A stretch of 64,000 nt of DNA, taken from the NCBI GenBank assembly GCA_021797735.1, contig JAJZZE010000021.1, forward strand, positions 47,069 through 111,068. The letters run 5' to 3'. Every line of letters begins with the position of its first letter. Positions within the stretch are counted from its first letter, which is position 1. A program made the position numbers and the translations under genes. The stretch comes from Thermoplasmata archaeon. Lineage in GTDB: Archaea > Thermoplasmatota > Thermoplasmata > Thermoplasmatales > Thermoplasmataceae. Below, in pieces: positions 8,879-18,700 of the stretch. The notes beneath the pieces are model-generated. The model saw only the letters and a list, made by a program, of their open reading frames with translations. It searched no databases and was not told where the DNA came from.

Positions 8879-9700
8879 ATGAAAGAGACCGAAAAAATCG
8901 ATCAAAAAACTATAGGAATTTCAAAAATGCCCATAAATAGAATGGTTAACACGATCATAGATGAGTCGTATAAGTCATTTAACGCCGTTAAAAATGCGGG
9001 TGAGAAGATCTCACATCTTACTGAAATTATTTATAATAAAGCAGTTAATGGTGGCAGGATAATATATATTGGTGCTGGAACCAGCGGAAGGATCGCCACA
9101 CAGGACGTAATAGAACTATATCCAACTTATGGTATAGGTAATAACATTTTTGATTATATTATGGTTGGAGGGAAAAAAGCGTTATATAAATCTGTTGAAA
9201 ATTCAGAGGATAATACAGAACAGGCTATTATTGATCTGAAAAGAAAATATTTAAATCAAAATGATATCATTATAGGTATAAGTGCATCAGGTCAAACTCC
9301 ATATGTTTTGAGCGCATTAAAATATGGTAAGCTATTGAATGTATATACAGTTGGCATAGTAAATAATAACGGTACTGAAATAGAGAAAATAGCAGATTAC
9401 ACGATAATATTAAATACAGGCCCAGAAGTTATTCAGGGTTCTACAAGGATGAATGCGGGTACATCTCAGAAAATATTATTAAATACTTTGAGTACTTCAA
9501 TAGCCATATTACTGGGCAAAACTCTTGATAATGCAATGGGCTCAATGAAATCAAATTTTAATAAAAAATTACGTGAAAGGGCAATTAACATTATTGTCCA
9601 AAATTTTAACATCAGCAATAAAGATGCAAAAAATATACTTTCCAAGCATAATTATGATATAGAAAGTGCAATAGGGGATATAAAAGGAAATCACCAATGA
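8879..9700 (+). CDS. murQ: N-acetylmuramic acid 6-phosphate etherase
   Basis: 273 residues. Cleaves the lactyl ether of MurNAc-6-phosphate, giving GlcNAc-6-phosphate and D-lactate. Strong family signatures: IGAGTSGR (64-71), E79 in DVIELYPTYG (the position of E. coli catalytic E83), E110 in VENSEDN (position of E114), IGISASGQTPYV, and GSTRMNAGTSQK. The substrate occurs only in bacterial peptidoglycan, so the gene is diagnostic for wall-fragment use. Bacterial MurQ is near 300 residues; this copy ends shortly after the DIESAI helix and lacks roughly the last 25 residues, exactly where unrelated, mobile-element-like sequence begins. The SIS core is complete, so activity is plausible but not certain. 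Confidence 0.93.
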   Translation: MKETEKIDQKTIGISKMPINRMVNTIIDESYKSFNAVKNAGEKISHLTEIIYNKAVNGGRIIYIGAGTSGRIATQDVIELYPTYGIGNNIFDYIMVGGKKALYKSVENSEDNTEQAIIDLKRKYLNQNDIIIGISASGQTPYVLSALKYGKLLNVYTVGIVNNNGTEIEKIADYTIILNTGPEVIQGSTRMNAGTSQKILLNTLSTSIAILLGKTLDNAMGSMKSNFNKKLRERAINIIVQNFNISNKDAKNILSKHNYDIESAIGDIKGNHQ

Positions 9701-9858
9701 ATCAGGGGAAGCTGGGGAGCCCCATGAAAGATGAATATGCCGGAGTCAAACAGGGTGGCTTGGATAATGGCAATATAATTTTTACAAAAATTTTCAGAAA
9801 AACCCAAATAAAAGGGTCTCGGGTGGATATTTGTTCACGAAACTCCATCGAAACTTAA
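9697..9858 (+). other. Open frame overlapping the murQ stop, possible transposon 3'-end remnant
   Basis: A 53-codon frame starts with an ATG sharing bases with the murQ TGA (MNQGKLGSPMKDEYAG...) and ends at a TAA at 9856-9858. The opening and the GC-rich stretch GGGGAGCCCC recall the C-terminal ends of IS605-type TnpB genes and their right ends, but no TnpB catalytic motif is present. The rest of the gap up to 10011 holds no other gene. This could equally be chance coding. Confidence 0.2.
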
Positions 9859-9982
9859 GTTATACTATTTTTTAATTTCCTATTTTTAACCTCACCCTGG
9901 GTTTAGCATTCCTATCTATATTTATATAATCCTTAAATAGGAATTCTATTCGAGGTAACATAACTTATAAACCATACAAAAA

Positions 9983-9992
9983 GATTAAATAT
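9983..9992 (+). promoter_or_regulatory. TATA-like box of the ABC transporter operon
   Basis: GATTAAATAT sits about 26 nt upstream of the TTG at 10012. The spacing suits a leaderless transcript beginning at that codon, and is one reason for preferring TTG 10012 over ATG 10039 as the permease start. Confidence 0.35.
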
Positions 9993-10011
9993 CCAGATTT
10001 CATAAACATTA

Positions 10012-10998
10012 TTGATATTATTGAATCCCTATTTAGTTATGAGAAAGGTTATACAAGATGTTGTGCTGGTTATATTCGTGGTTTTGATACTGTATATAGT
10101 ATTTAGACTAATGCCAGGAAGCCCTGTTGACTTATTTTTACACGGTTTAAAGCATCCTACAGCCGCCGATAAAGCTAGAATAGAAAAGGAGTTGGGTTTG
10201 TCCGGTGGTAAATTTTCATTAACCGGCTTTTTCATATATTTAAAGGATATGTTCACTTTCAATTTTGGAACGGATTACTATGATGGCGAATCAGTATTAT
10301 TTAAAATAAGTCAAGCCCTCCCTTACACATTATTATTATTCGGTGTAGCAGCTGTTTTATCATTTATAATAGGTTTACCTCTGGGTATATATACATCATT
10401 TTTAAGAGGTAAGAGATCAGAAGGTGGGCTAATATCTACCGCTACATTATTAAATTCAATTCCATTCTTTGTGCTAGCAATTATAGTGTGGGTTTATTTG
10501 TCTGCCTATTATCACATTTTTCCAATAACTGCGGTTTTTCCATTAAGTTATTTAACTCATCCAACATTAAGTAGTATTAAAACTGTGGCATATGATTATG
10601 CCATGCCAATTTTAACATTAATAGTAATAGAGTCGGCAGGTCATTTATTAACAATGAGAGCCGCAATGGTCTCTGTGCTGGGCGAAGATTTTATCACAAC
10701 AGCAAAAGCTAAAGGCGTAAGTAATAAAAATATTATGCTGCACCATGCCGCAAGAAATGCAATGGTTCCAATGTCAACTAGAATGGCACTTGAATTCGCA
10801 TTTTTAATGAGTGGGGCAGTAATAGTGGAGGTTATTTTCGGTATTCATGGAATGGGTACAGAAATATATAATGCAACTCTGAAGGAAGATTATCCATTTA
10901 CAGAGGGTGCATTATTTATAATATCTTTAATAGTAATATTTACATATTCCATAGTTGATTTTATACATGCATGGATAGATCCAAGAATAAAGGTGTGA
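10012..10998 (+). CDS. Dipeptide/oligopeptide ABC transporter permease (DppB/OppB family)
   Basis: 328 residues with about six membrane helices. The N-terminal helix is followed by FRLMPGSPVD, typical of DppB/OppB. The inner-membrane EAA loop lies around residues 230-250 (LGEDFITTAKAKGVSNKNIML), where it contacts the ATPase. FGIHGMGTEIYNA follows, matching the family's C-terminal signature. It pairs with the permease at 11002, three nt downstream. The start is TTG 10012 by promoter spacing; ATG 10039 would remove nine residues. The transporter lies directly after the muropeptide catabolic genes and may import peptides or peptide-carrying sugars. Confidence 0.88.
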   Translation: MILLNPYLVMRKVIQDVVLVIFVVLILYIVFRLMPGSPVDLFLHGLKHPTAADKARIEKELGLSGGKFSLTGFFIYLKDMFTFNFGTDYYDGESVLFKISQALPYTLLLFGVAAVLSFIIGLPLGIYTSFLRGKRSEGGLISTATLLNSIPFFVLAIIVWVYLSAYYHIFPITAVFPLSYLTHPTLSSIKTVAYDYAMPILTLIVIESAGHLLTMRAAMVSVLGEDFITTAKAKGVSNKNIMLHHAARNAMVPMSTRMALEFAFLMSGAVIVEVIFGIHGMGTEIYNATLKEDYPFTEGALFIISLIVIFTYSIVDFIHAWIDPRIKV

Positions 10999-11001
10999 TT
11001 T

Positions 11002-13146
11002 ATGGATAAAAAAAGTTATAGAAAGGAAAGGTTGAATTTTCGTTTATACAATTTAAAAAAGAGCTGGAGATTGTTTTATAGTTCAAAATATGGTAAAATT
11101 GGATTTTACATACTTGTGGTTTTTGTTATATTGTCTCTGATTTCACCATTGATAATACAGCACAGTAACTCATTAACATATATAGCACCGGAAGGTGATT
11201 TTACAGCTGCACATAAACAGTTCTCATCCACTTTGCCATCTTCAAATACTGCCAATTATATAGACTCAACAACCTCCGGGTCACGTGATCTTGGTACATA
11301 TTTAATATATACACTATCATCATCCGGGGTATATGGTGTTGATACGTGTAATCACCACACATATAATTTGGCTAGCATAAACCATGCATATAATTTAACA
11401 GCATTCACCGCCTATAATTCCGGAGAAAAAGACACATACTCATATGTTATAACTGCCAATTCGTCGGAATTATTTATAGGTAAAACAACATGGTCTAGCA
11501 GCATATGTGGTCACGGTACACCTACCCTGTCTAATAAATCTATTTCAATGAAAAATGTTGTGGCCGCACCATTCACAAGTGCTTTCTCGTACCATTCTAC
11601 GGAAATTACTTCAACCTTTGAATATGATTTAAATTACCACACATCAACAATTTATCCTGTTTATATATACACAATTACAAAAAATGCTACAGGTTACTAT
11701 TTAAATGAATATTATATGTATAATTTACTACACACTTCAAATCATAAGCCAATTTTCTCACAGAAATTGCCCTATAACATAAAGCCTGGAAATGATGAAT
11801 ATTATGCTGCAGGTTTAACCTCCAAAGCAGAGGTTTTAGTATCTCAGGGTAGTCATATAACAGGCTATTATACGGATGGAACTATAGGCACAAACAAGAA
11901 TTTATCATCAAAAATAAATGAAGTGTATATACCAAGTTCATATCAATATTTATCTAATAATTATAATCAAATATTTGTCAGTACTAATCATACCGTCTAT
12001 GGTATTTATCCCTTGAACAACACAAAAACCGTAATATTTAATACTAACAATAAACAGACAATAAATTATATAGCTAGTACCAGTGGTTCTACGGGCTTTC
12101 CATCGTATTTCCTTGTAAGTCTTTCAAATAAAACATTATCTGTATTAAATAATCCAAATAGTATAGTGAGATATATGAAATTGCCCGTTGATATAACCGG
12201 TATATCACGCTATTCTGGCAATTTCCTTCTTTACAATAACCACGATTATTTATACCTTCCAGGTGATTACGTATCTTCAGGTTCCTATATATGGACATTA
12301 AGTATATCAAAGGTTACGTCCACGCCAATATTTTTACTTAATCCGGTATCAGCAAGGGAATCGATATCAATTTCATATGGTAATACGATTTCTGTATACT
12401 CAACAAGCGGTGAGGATTTAAACCCAATGCCCCCAACATTCCACACAATAAGCGGTAATATATTCCCTCTAGGAACGACAGTCAGTGGAAATGATGTGTG
12501 GTCAGAATTTATTGGTGGTTTTCCAGTAGATCTGGAAATAGGCCTTGCAGTGGGCATAGGCATTTTAATAATCTCACTGGTTATAGGAATGTTAATAGGC
12601 TATTTTGCAGGTATAGTAAGTTCCGGTTTTGAAACATTTGCACTTGCAATATATCTTATACCGAATTTGCCATTGCTTATAGTTGTAGCAGCAATTGTTG
12701 GTCCATCACTTACTGGTATAATAATGGTACTAACCCTTCTCAGCTGGCCATTTGCGGCTTTTACACTTATAGGAATCATCAGAAGTCTTAAAACCAGGTC
12801 TTTTGTTGATGCAGCAAAGGTCTCTGGTGCAAGTACATTACAGATACTGAAAAATCATATGTTAAAAAATGTTACGCCAATATTAGTCTATTTAACCTCA
12901 ATAAACATTGGTGGTGCGGTTGCTGCAGTATCAACGCTGCAGGTACTAGGTATAGCTCCTTTAACGGTGCCCACATGGGGCGGGATGCTTGACGGTTTCT
13001 ACAGTGATGCCTTTGATCTTGCAATAGCACCATGGTGGTTCATACCTCCTATAATAGCAATAACGTTATTTATAATGGCGTTTATATTTGTATCTAGGGG
13101 AATGGATAATGTTGTAAACCCAAGAGTAGCGGGTGGTCGCAGATGA
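11002..13146 (+). CDS. DppC/OppC-type permease with a large extracytoplasmic insertion
   Basis: 714 residues, against about 300 for an ordinary DppC. The first helix lies near 32-53 (GFYILVVFVILSLISPLII). A Ser/Thr/Tyr/Asn-rich region of about 450 residues follows. The permease core then resumes at about 508 with five helices, including the EAA loop SFVDAAKVSGASTLQILKNH and GGMLDGFYSDAF. The insertion repeats short blocks of the form strand-NTVYGIYPLNN or NHDYLYLPGDY, which suggests a beta-propeller-like fold, but this needs a structure prediction. It would face outside, close to the binding protein. It overlaps the ATPase gene by 4 nt (ATGA). Confidence 0.85.
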   Translation: MDKKSYRKERLNFRLYNLKKSWRLFYSSKYGKIGFYILVVFVILSLISPLIIQHSNSLTYIAPEGDFTAAHKQFSSTLPSSNTANYIDSTTSGSRDLGTYLIYTLSSSGVYGVDTCNHHTYNLASINHAYNLTAFTAYNSGEKDTYSYVITANSSELFIGKTTWSSSICGHGTPTLSNKSISMKNVVAAPFTSAFSYHSTEITSTFEYDLNYHTSTIYPVYIYTITKNATGYYLNEYYMYNLLHTSNHKPIFSQKLPYNIKPGNDEYYAAGLTSKAEVLVSQGSHITGYYTDGTIGTNKNLSSKINEVYIPSSYQYLSNNYNQIFVSTNHTVYGIYPLNNTKTVIFNTNNKQTINYIASTSGSTGFPSYFLVSLSNKTLSVLNNPNSIVRYMKLPVDITGISRYSGNFLLYNNHDYLYLPGDYVSSGSYIWTLSISKVTSTPIFLLNPVSARESISISYGNTISVYSTSGEDLNPMPPTFHTISGNIFPLGTTVSGNDVWSEFIGGFPVDLEIGLAVGIGILIISLVIGMLIGYFAGIVSSGFETFALAIYLIPNLPLLIVVAAIVGPSLTGIIMVLTLLSWPFAAFTLIGIIRSLKTRSFVDAAKVSGASTLQILKNHMLKNVTPILVYLTSINIGGAVAAVSTLQVLGIAPLTVPTWGGMLDGFYSDAFDLAIAPWWFIPPIIAITLFIMAFIFVSRGMDNVVNPRVAGGRR

Positions 13147-15272
13147 TTGAAACAGAAAATATTGATATTGGAAATTTAAATAAACCCTTGCTAAAAATAG
13201 ATGATTTATCAGTTACATTTAAAACATTTGAAGGTATGGTTCATGCACTTACAAATATAAATTTAACGTTAAGTGAAGGAGAAACATTGGGTATACTTGG
13301 TGAATCTGGGTCGGGCAAAAGTACAATGGCCATGGCAATAATGTCTTTGCTTTCGGCAAATGCTATTATAAATGGAGGTATAACTTTTAAGGATGACAAA
13401 TATATATACAGTGAAAATAAAAAAATAAACAGAAAAAGTAAAAAGATTCTGGATGATAAATTAAGAAATATGAGATGGAAAAATATATCTATGGTTTTCC
13501 AGGGTGCCATGAACTCGTTTAACCCCGTTTATACTATAAGAAAACAGCTTGCGGAGGTATTCAAAATACATACAGATTATACTGATAATGAAATAGATAA
13601 ACACTTGGTTGAAACTATAAAATTGGCAGGTTTGAACCCATCTGTTCTTAGCTCATATCCACATGAATTATCAGGTGGTATGAAACAGAGAGCTGTAATA
13701 GCTATGGCACTGGCGCTTAAGCCAGATATAGTAATAGCAGATGAACCAACAACAGGACTGGATGTAATAACACAGGCAGAAATCATATCACAGCTAAAGA
13801 AATTAAAAAAGGAAAACAAAATAAAATCTATGATAATTATTTCACATGATATCGGTGTTGTATCACAATTAGCAGATCATATAGCAGTTTTATATGCGGG
13901 TAAGATAATGGAATATGGTACTTCGCAGGATATTTACTTAAATTCAAAAAATCCATACTCGGTAGAATTATTAAAAAGTTACCCAAGCATCATAAACGGT
14001 AAGAAACACGTTACAGGAATTCCGGGCACGTTACCGGACCCTATAAATTTAACCAGTGGTTGCAGATTTCATGAAAGATGCTACTTTGCAAAGGAACAGT
14101 GCAAACAGAACGAACCCGAATTAATGAAAGTAGGAAAGGAACATTACAGTGCCTGCTTTTTTGCTGATTCCCTAGAACCAAGCAAGTTAAACCCACAGGA
14201 GGAAAATGAAAGGTATAATATTCAGGATGAAAAAATAATTGAAACAAAGGAATTAACAAAGTATTTTGATTTAAAAGCAGGAAATGCAGGGATGCTTTTC
14301 TCCAGGAAACATAGATTTGTAAGGGCTGTAGATCACGTGAATATTTATTTGAGGAAAGGTGAAATATTAGGTATAGTTGGCGAATCTGGATCAGGGAAAA
14401 CAACATTTGGAAGAACATTAATAAAATTATACGATGCAACTTCCGGTAACATATACTACTACTTAGATAAGGGTGTAATAGATATAACAAAAATCAGCAG
14501 AAAGGACAAATCAGTGGAGGAAGAGTATCGGGAATTTAAAAGAAATATACAGATGATATTCCAGGATCCATATGATTCACTAAACCCTAAAATGACCGTT
14601 TTTGATATTGTATCTGAACCTATAATAGCACATAAGGCAACTAATAATCCACTAGAAATGGCAGATATGGTTCGTGAAGTTTTAAAAAAAGTTAATCTTA
14701 ATCCGCCAGACAATTATCTCTATAGATTTCCACATGAATTATCGGGTGGTGAAAGACAGCGCGTAGCAACTGCAAGGGCTTTAGTATTAAAAACAAAATT
14801 TATTGTTGCAGACGAACCAACCTCCATGCTAGATGTTTCCCTGAGGGCAGGATTTATGAATATGTTAAATAATATTAGGGAGAAAGAGCAATTATCTGTG
14901 GTATATATATCGCATGATATCGCCTCTGTATATTATTTATCAGATAGAATTGCCGTTATGTATCTTGGTGTTATGGTTGAATATGGAAATGCTGATGAAA
15001 TCATTCAGAGGCCATTGCATCCCTATACAAAAGCTTTAATTAAAGCAGTGCCATTGCCAACACCTGATTGGGACCCAGGGAATATAGAAATTATAGGAGA
15101 GATTGGAAATGCAATAAACGTTGAAAAAGGCTGCAGATTTTATAGCAGGTGCATATATCATCAGGGCATATGTAAAAATACACCACCACCGGTAAAAGAT
15201 GTAAATGGGCATTCATACGTTTGCCATTTTACGCAGGATGAATTGATGGGAATAAAAAATGGGGTTAAATAA
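13143..15272 (+). CDS. Fused DppD-DppF ATPase of the dipeptide/oligopeptide ABC transporter
   Basis: 709 residues containing two complete ABC domains. Domain 1: Walker A GESGSGKST, signature LSGGMKQR, Walker B VIADEPTTGLD. Domain 2 starts near 365: Walker A GESGSGKTT, signature LSGGERQR, Walker B VADEPTSMLD. Each is followed by the cysteine-containing C-terminal module of oligopeptide ATPases (CRFHERC...C...C and CRFYSRC...C...C), which often binds an Fe-S cluster. In most organisms these are separate genes; fusion fixes a 1:1 heterodimer. Translational coupling with the preceding permease is likely through the 4-nt overlap. Confidence 0.92.
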   Translation: MIETENIDIGNLNKPLLKIDDLSVTFKTFEGMVHALTNINLTLSEGETLGILGESGSGKSTMAMAIMSLLSANAIINGGITFKDDKYIYSENKKINRKSKKILDDKLRNMRWKNISMVFQGAMNSFNPVYTIRKQLAEVFKIHTDYTDNEIDKHLVETIKLAGLNPSVLSSYPHELSGGMKQRAVIAMALALKPDIVIADEPTTGLDVITQAEIISQLKKLKKENKIKSMIIISHDIGVVSQLADHIAVLYAGKIMEYGTSQDIYLNSKNPYSVELLKSYPSIINGKKHVTGIPGTLPDPINLTSGCRFHERCYFAKEQCKQNEPELMKVGKEHYSACFFADSLEPSKLNPQEENERYNIQDEKIIETKELTKYFDLKAGNAGMLFSRKHRFVRAVDHVNIYLRKGEILGIVGESGSGKTTFGRTLIKLYDATSGNIYYYLDKGVIDITKISRKDKSVEEEYREFKRNIQMIFQDPYDSLNPKMTVFDIVSEPIIAHKATNNPLEMADMVREVLKKVNLNPPDNYLYRFPHELSGGERQRVATARALVLKTKFIVADEPTSMLDVSLRAGFMNMLNNIREKEQLSVVYISHDIASVYYLSDRIAVMYLGVMVEYGNADEIIQRPLHPYTKALIKAVPLPTPDWDPGNIEIIGEIGNAINVEKGCRFYSRCIYHQGICKNTPPPVKDVNGHSYVCHFTQDELMGIKNGVK

Positions 15273-15600
15273 TAATGTAAAGTTAAAAATATCTTCTATA
15301 CCACTTCTGGTTTTACTAGCAATGGTGGTTATACCTCTACCCTTTTATTTTCTTTTTAATTTTAATTACTTTTATTATATGCCTGTAATATTCTTTATAG
15401 CAGGGTTTTTTGTTATTATAATAGGGGCGTGGTATGATTTTGGTGCCAAAACATATTTATCAACAGTTTTTAAATCCGGTGCCCATTTTGAGGATTCTGA
15501 CATTGATTATATTTATAAACAGCAATTTATTATGACAGTTATATATATAGGCATCGGAGCATTATATATGACAACAGGATACATGATTTTCTTAATATAA
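15259..15600 (+). CDS. Small membrane protein of the transporter operon
   Basis: 113 residues with three predicted helices: about 10-33, 38-56 and 88-112. A polar loop (FKSGAHFEDSDIDYIYKQQ) separates the second and third. The start overlaps the ATPase gene by 14 nt, so it is probably co-translated. I do not recognise a family. It may be an accessory subunit of the transporter, by position only. Confidence 0.65.
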   Translation: MGLNNNVKLKISSIPLLVLLAMVVIPLPFYFLFNFNYFYYMPVIFFIAGFFVIIIGAWYDFGAKTYLSTVFKSGAHFEDSDIDYIYKQQFIMTVIYIGIGALYMTTGYMIFLI

Positions 15601-15705
15601 ATGATTCGTAAATAAATAATATTATATATATATTATAGTATAAGTTCATAATTGTACACACTATTTTTATAATTATATAATGCAAATTATAGGCAAAAAG
15701 AAATG

Positions 15706-15713
15706 TTTATATA
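15706..15713 (+). promoter_or_regulatory. TATA box of the giant binding-protein gene
   Basis: TTTATATA lies about 23-30 nt upstream of the ATG at 15736 within a 135-nt AT-rich gap. The binding protein therefore probably has its own promoter, separate from the permease/ATPase operon. This would allow the higher expression usual for binding proteins. Confidence 0.5.
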
Positions 15714-15735
15714 GTTTTTTTCATTTATTAATTTA

Positions 15736-18700
15736 ATGAAGATAGATTATTATAAGGATAAAAAGTTAATAAAGATATTGATAGTAATAGCTGCCATCCT
15801 TGTATCTGCAATGTTTGTTGGAGAAGCTTTTCAGGGTTCCATTAATACTGTAAGCTCACCAACTTCAACACCATCAAATATACAAACTGCAGCAAATGTA
15901 AATAGCATACCCAGTAATGTTTTTTCAACACATAATTATACGGGTGGAACATATAAGGCGGCCGAAGTTGGAAATTTAAACCATCTCAATCCATTTGAGG
16001 CCAGCACACTTTGTGATTTTCTACTTTTAGATGAGGTATACGACTCACCGTTTAATTATTTCCCGAATGGGACAATAGGTCCATGGGTAGCAACATCAGT
16101 CAGCGGGAATAATATCGCAAGTCACCATATAAGAACAATAGACCCATTAACAGGTGCTAATGTTTCAGTTAATTATATCTACACGTTACATCTAAGATCC
16201 AATGTAAAATGGCAGGACTGGACATCATCAAATTCCAAGAACACATACACATATTCTGCAATACAGAAATTCACAGCGGAAAACGGAAAATCAATAACAG
16301 TAAACAATACTAAGATCTATGATACTTTATTAGGTAAAAATATAACATCAACTACAGCAGATAGAACAATGAAAACCTATTACATACAATCCGTAGATTT
16401 AATACTTTCATGGGAAATAATGGCAGAGTCGACAGACTTTTCAACAGAGTACCCAGGCATAGTTAATATGGTACCTGTAAACAACACAACACTGGAATAT
16501 TATATGTCTGCACCAACCCCATTATTTAATGAAACCGCCTTAGATACATTAATATTACCATACCATATATGGTCTGCACACGATTATTCATCAACCCCTG
16601 GATTATGGAATTACAATCCAAGTGCACCGGCATCGGGATCCTATAACGCATGGAATATGGGATACAATCCTACCACAGGCTATGCATCAGGTTTAGTCGG
16701 TTCAGGTCCATTTATGATGTACTCTGGATTTGGGCAGCCAAACGGGGCATGGATATCCAGTGATTACTGGCAATTATATGTAAATCCAGATTATTTCACA
16801 CAGTATGTACCGAGTTTAGCACAGTACACACCAAGAATAGATAGTATATATGTGTCAATATACACATCATATTCCGCAGCAGTTGCAGCAGAGGCATCTG
16901 GATCGGCATACTCAATAATAGGCGTTGCACCACCTCCAACATTCATACCAACTGAAAAGGCTATACCAAATACATATATATACGATAAACCCGGAACAGG
17001 TTTCGGGTATCAGCAGGTAAATTCGTATGCTGGCAATTCACCCTTCAATATAACAGCATTAAGAATTGCCCTTGAATATGCAATACCTAAAACATATCTT
17101 GCATCAGTTCTAGCGGAAGGCTATGCAATTCCAGGAGGATCAACCCCCGTGCCAAATACTGATACATTATGGCAGGCATCAGGAGTACCGTATTACCATT
17201 TCAATTTAGCAAAGGCCAAATCTGAAATAGATAGTGCAATAAATCAGACACATGGTGCGCTGACATATAGCAGCACTAAGGGCGTAGAAAAATACGGTGG
17301 AGCAACATTGTACTACAATGGAAAGCCCGTAAAAACAGCAATACAGATAACTGTTGCGTCAGAAGATCCTATAGGAGTGGAAGGTGCAAATAAAATAGCA
17401 TCATACTGGGACTCACTTGGTATATCTACATCAGTTAAGGAAGAATCATTTTCAACCGTAGTATCAAACCTGGTTTCACTATCAGCGTCGGATCAAACAT
17501 CATACAGTTCAATTGATCTTGGCTGTACAGGCTGGGACTTAAATCCTGCACCTGACCTTGCAGCATGGGAAAACTCATATCTCGGTGCTGGAACCGGTGT
17601 CTATAAAGGTACATTTACATCATTTAACTACACTTCCGGTCCAAGCATAGTTGTAAACTTAACATCCGGAGCTCTAAGCAGCAGCTCAGCAGTATATGGT
17701 ACAAGTGCATATAATGCAAGTTCAAGTATTGAATTAATACATAACCACAAATATTCTGGCAAATATGTAAATTCATTCCTAAATAAATTAGTAAACGAAT
17801 CATTCGTTGAAACAAATATAACATCAGAACATGTGATAATAGATGTACTGCAGTATGTACTTGCTGATGAAGGCACATTTGAGAATTTAGGTTACAGTGT
17901 TGCTCCGATACCCATAACAAATTCAACATTTACCGGTATAGATAAGGATGGATTGGGTACAACCACTTTCTGGTACTGGAACTTTATGAAACTACATCTA
18001 AAAAAACCAGTAGTAGTAGTAAAGCCCAAGGCATTACCATACCAGCTTAAAGTAGGTGTGATAAGTAACCAGAGAATCTATAATAATGGTCAATATGGTA
18101 ATTTAACAATACAGGTAAGAAACCAGTATGGACAGGCAATGCCTAATATACCAGTTTCAGTAGGTTATTCACCCCAGGGAGGTCTTGTAAATATATCCTC
18201 TGTTACAGGCACAACCAATTCAAATGGGATATACAAATTTGAGTTTCAGGCACTATCGTCAAATACATTAGTATTTACTAGCGATTACATGGGAGCAGTT
18301 AATTTCACGGTAGCTGCTCTTGCACCAAATTCAAATTATGTAAATGGAAAAGGATATACCAATATTGATATATCGCCCTATAACGTTGGATATAAGATAA
18401 TAAAGTCTCCAAATTATATATCAACATCAAATAAATCCACGGAAATGGAAATTGAGATATATAATCAGACAAGCGGTAAACCTATAAGCGGATACCAGTA
18501 CAGTATAGAATCACTATCTGGGCTATTAAAATTAATGAGATCATCAGGTCAAACACTATCAAATACCACTGATACAGGATTCATGTCCACATCTACTGTT
18601 GGATATTATTATAACATGACACACCATCTAACTGATGGTAAGATAATTGTAGGGAAAAATATGTATATCGCCGATATTGGAACAAACAATGTAACAAGAT

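Noticed and set aside
1033..9700. Island as bacterial contamination in the assembly
   Set aside because: It has archaeal TATA boxes at leaderless spacing and the same AT-rich style, and runs without a break into archaeal genes.
9697..9858. Firm assignment to TnpB or an omega-RNA
   Set aside because: Only the opening residues and a GC-rich stretch are suggestive; no zinc finger or RuvC motif is present.
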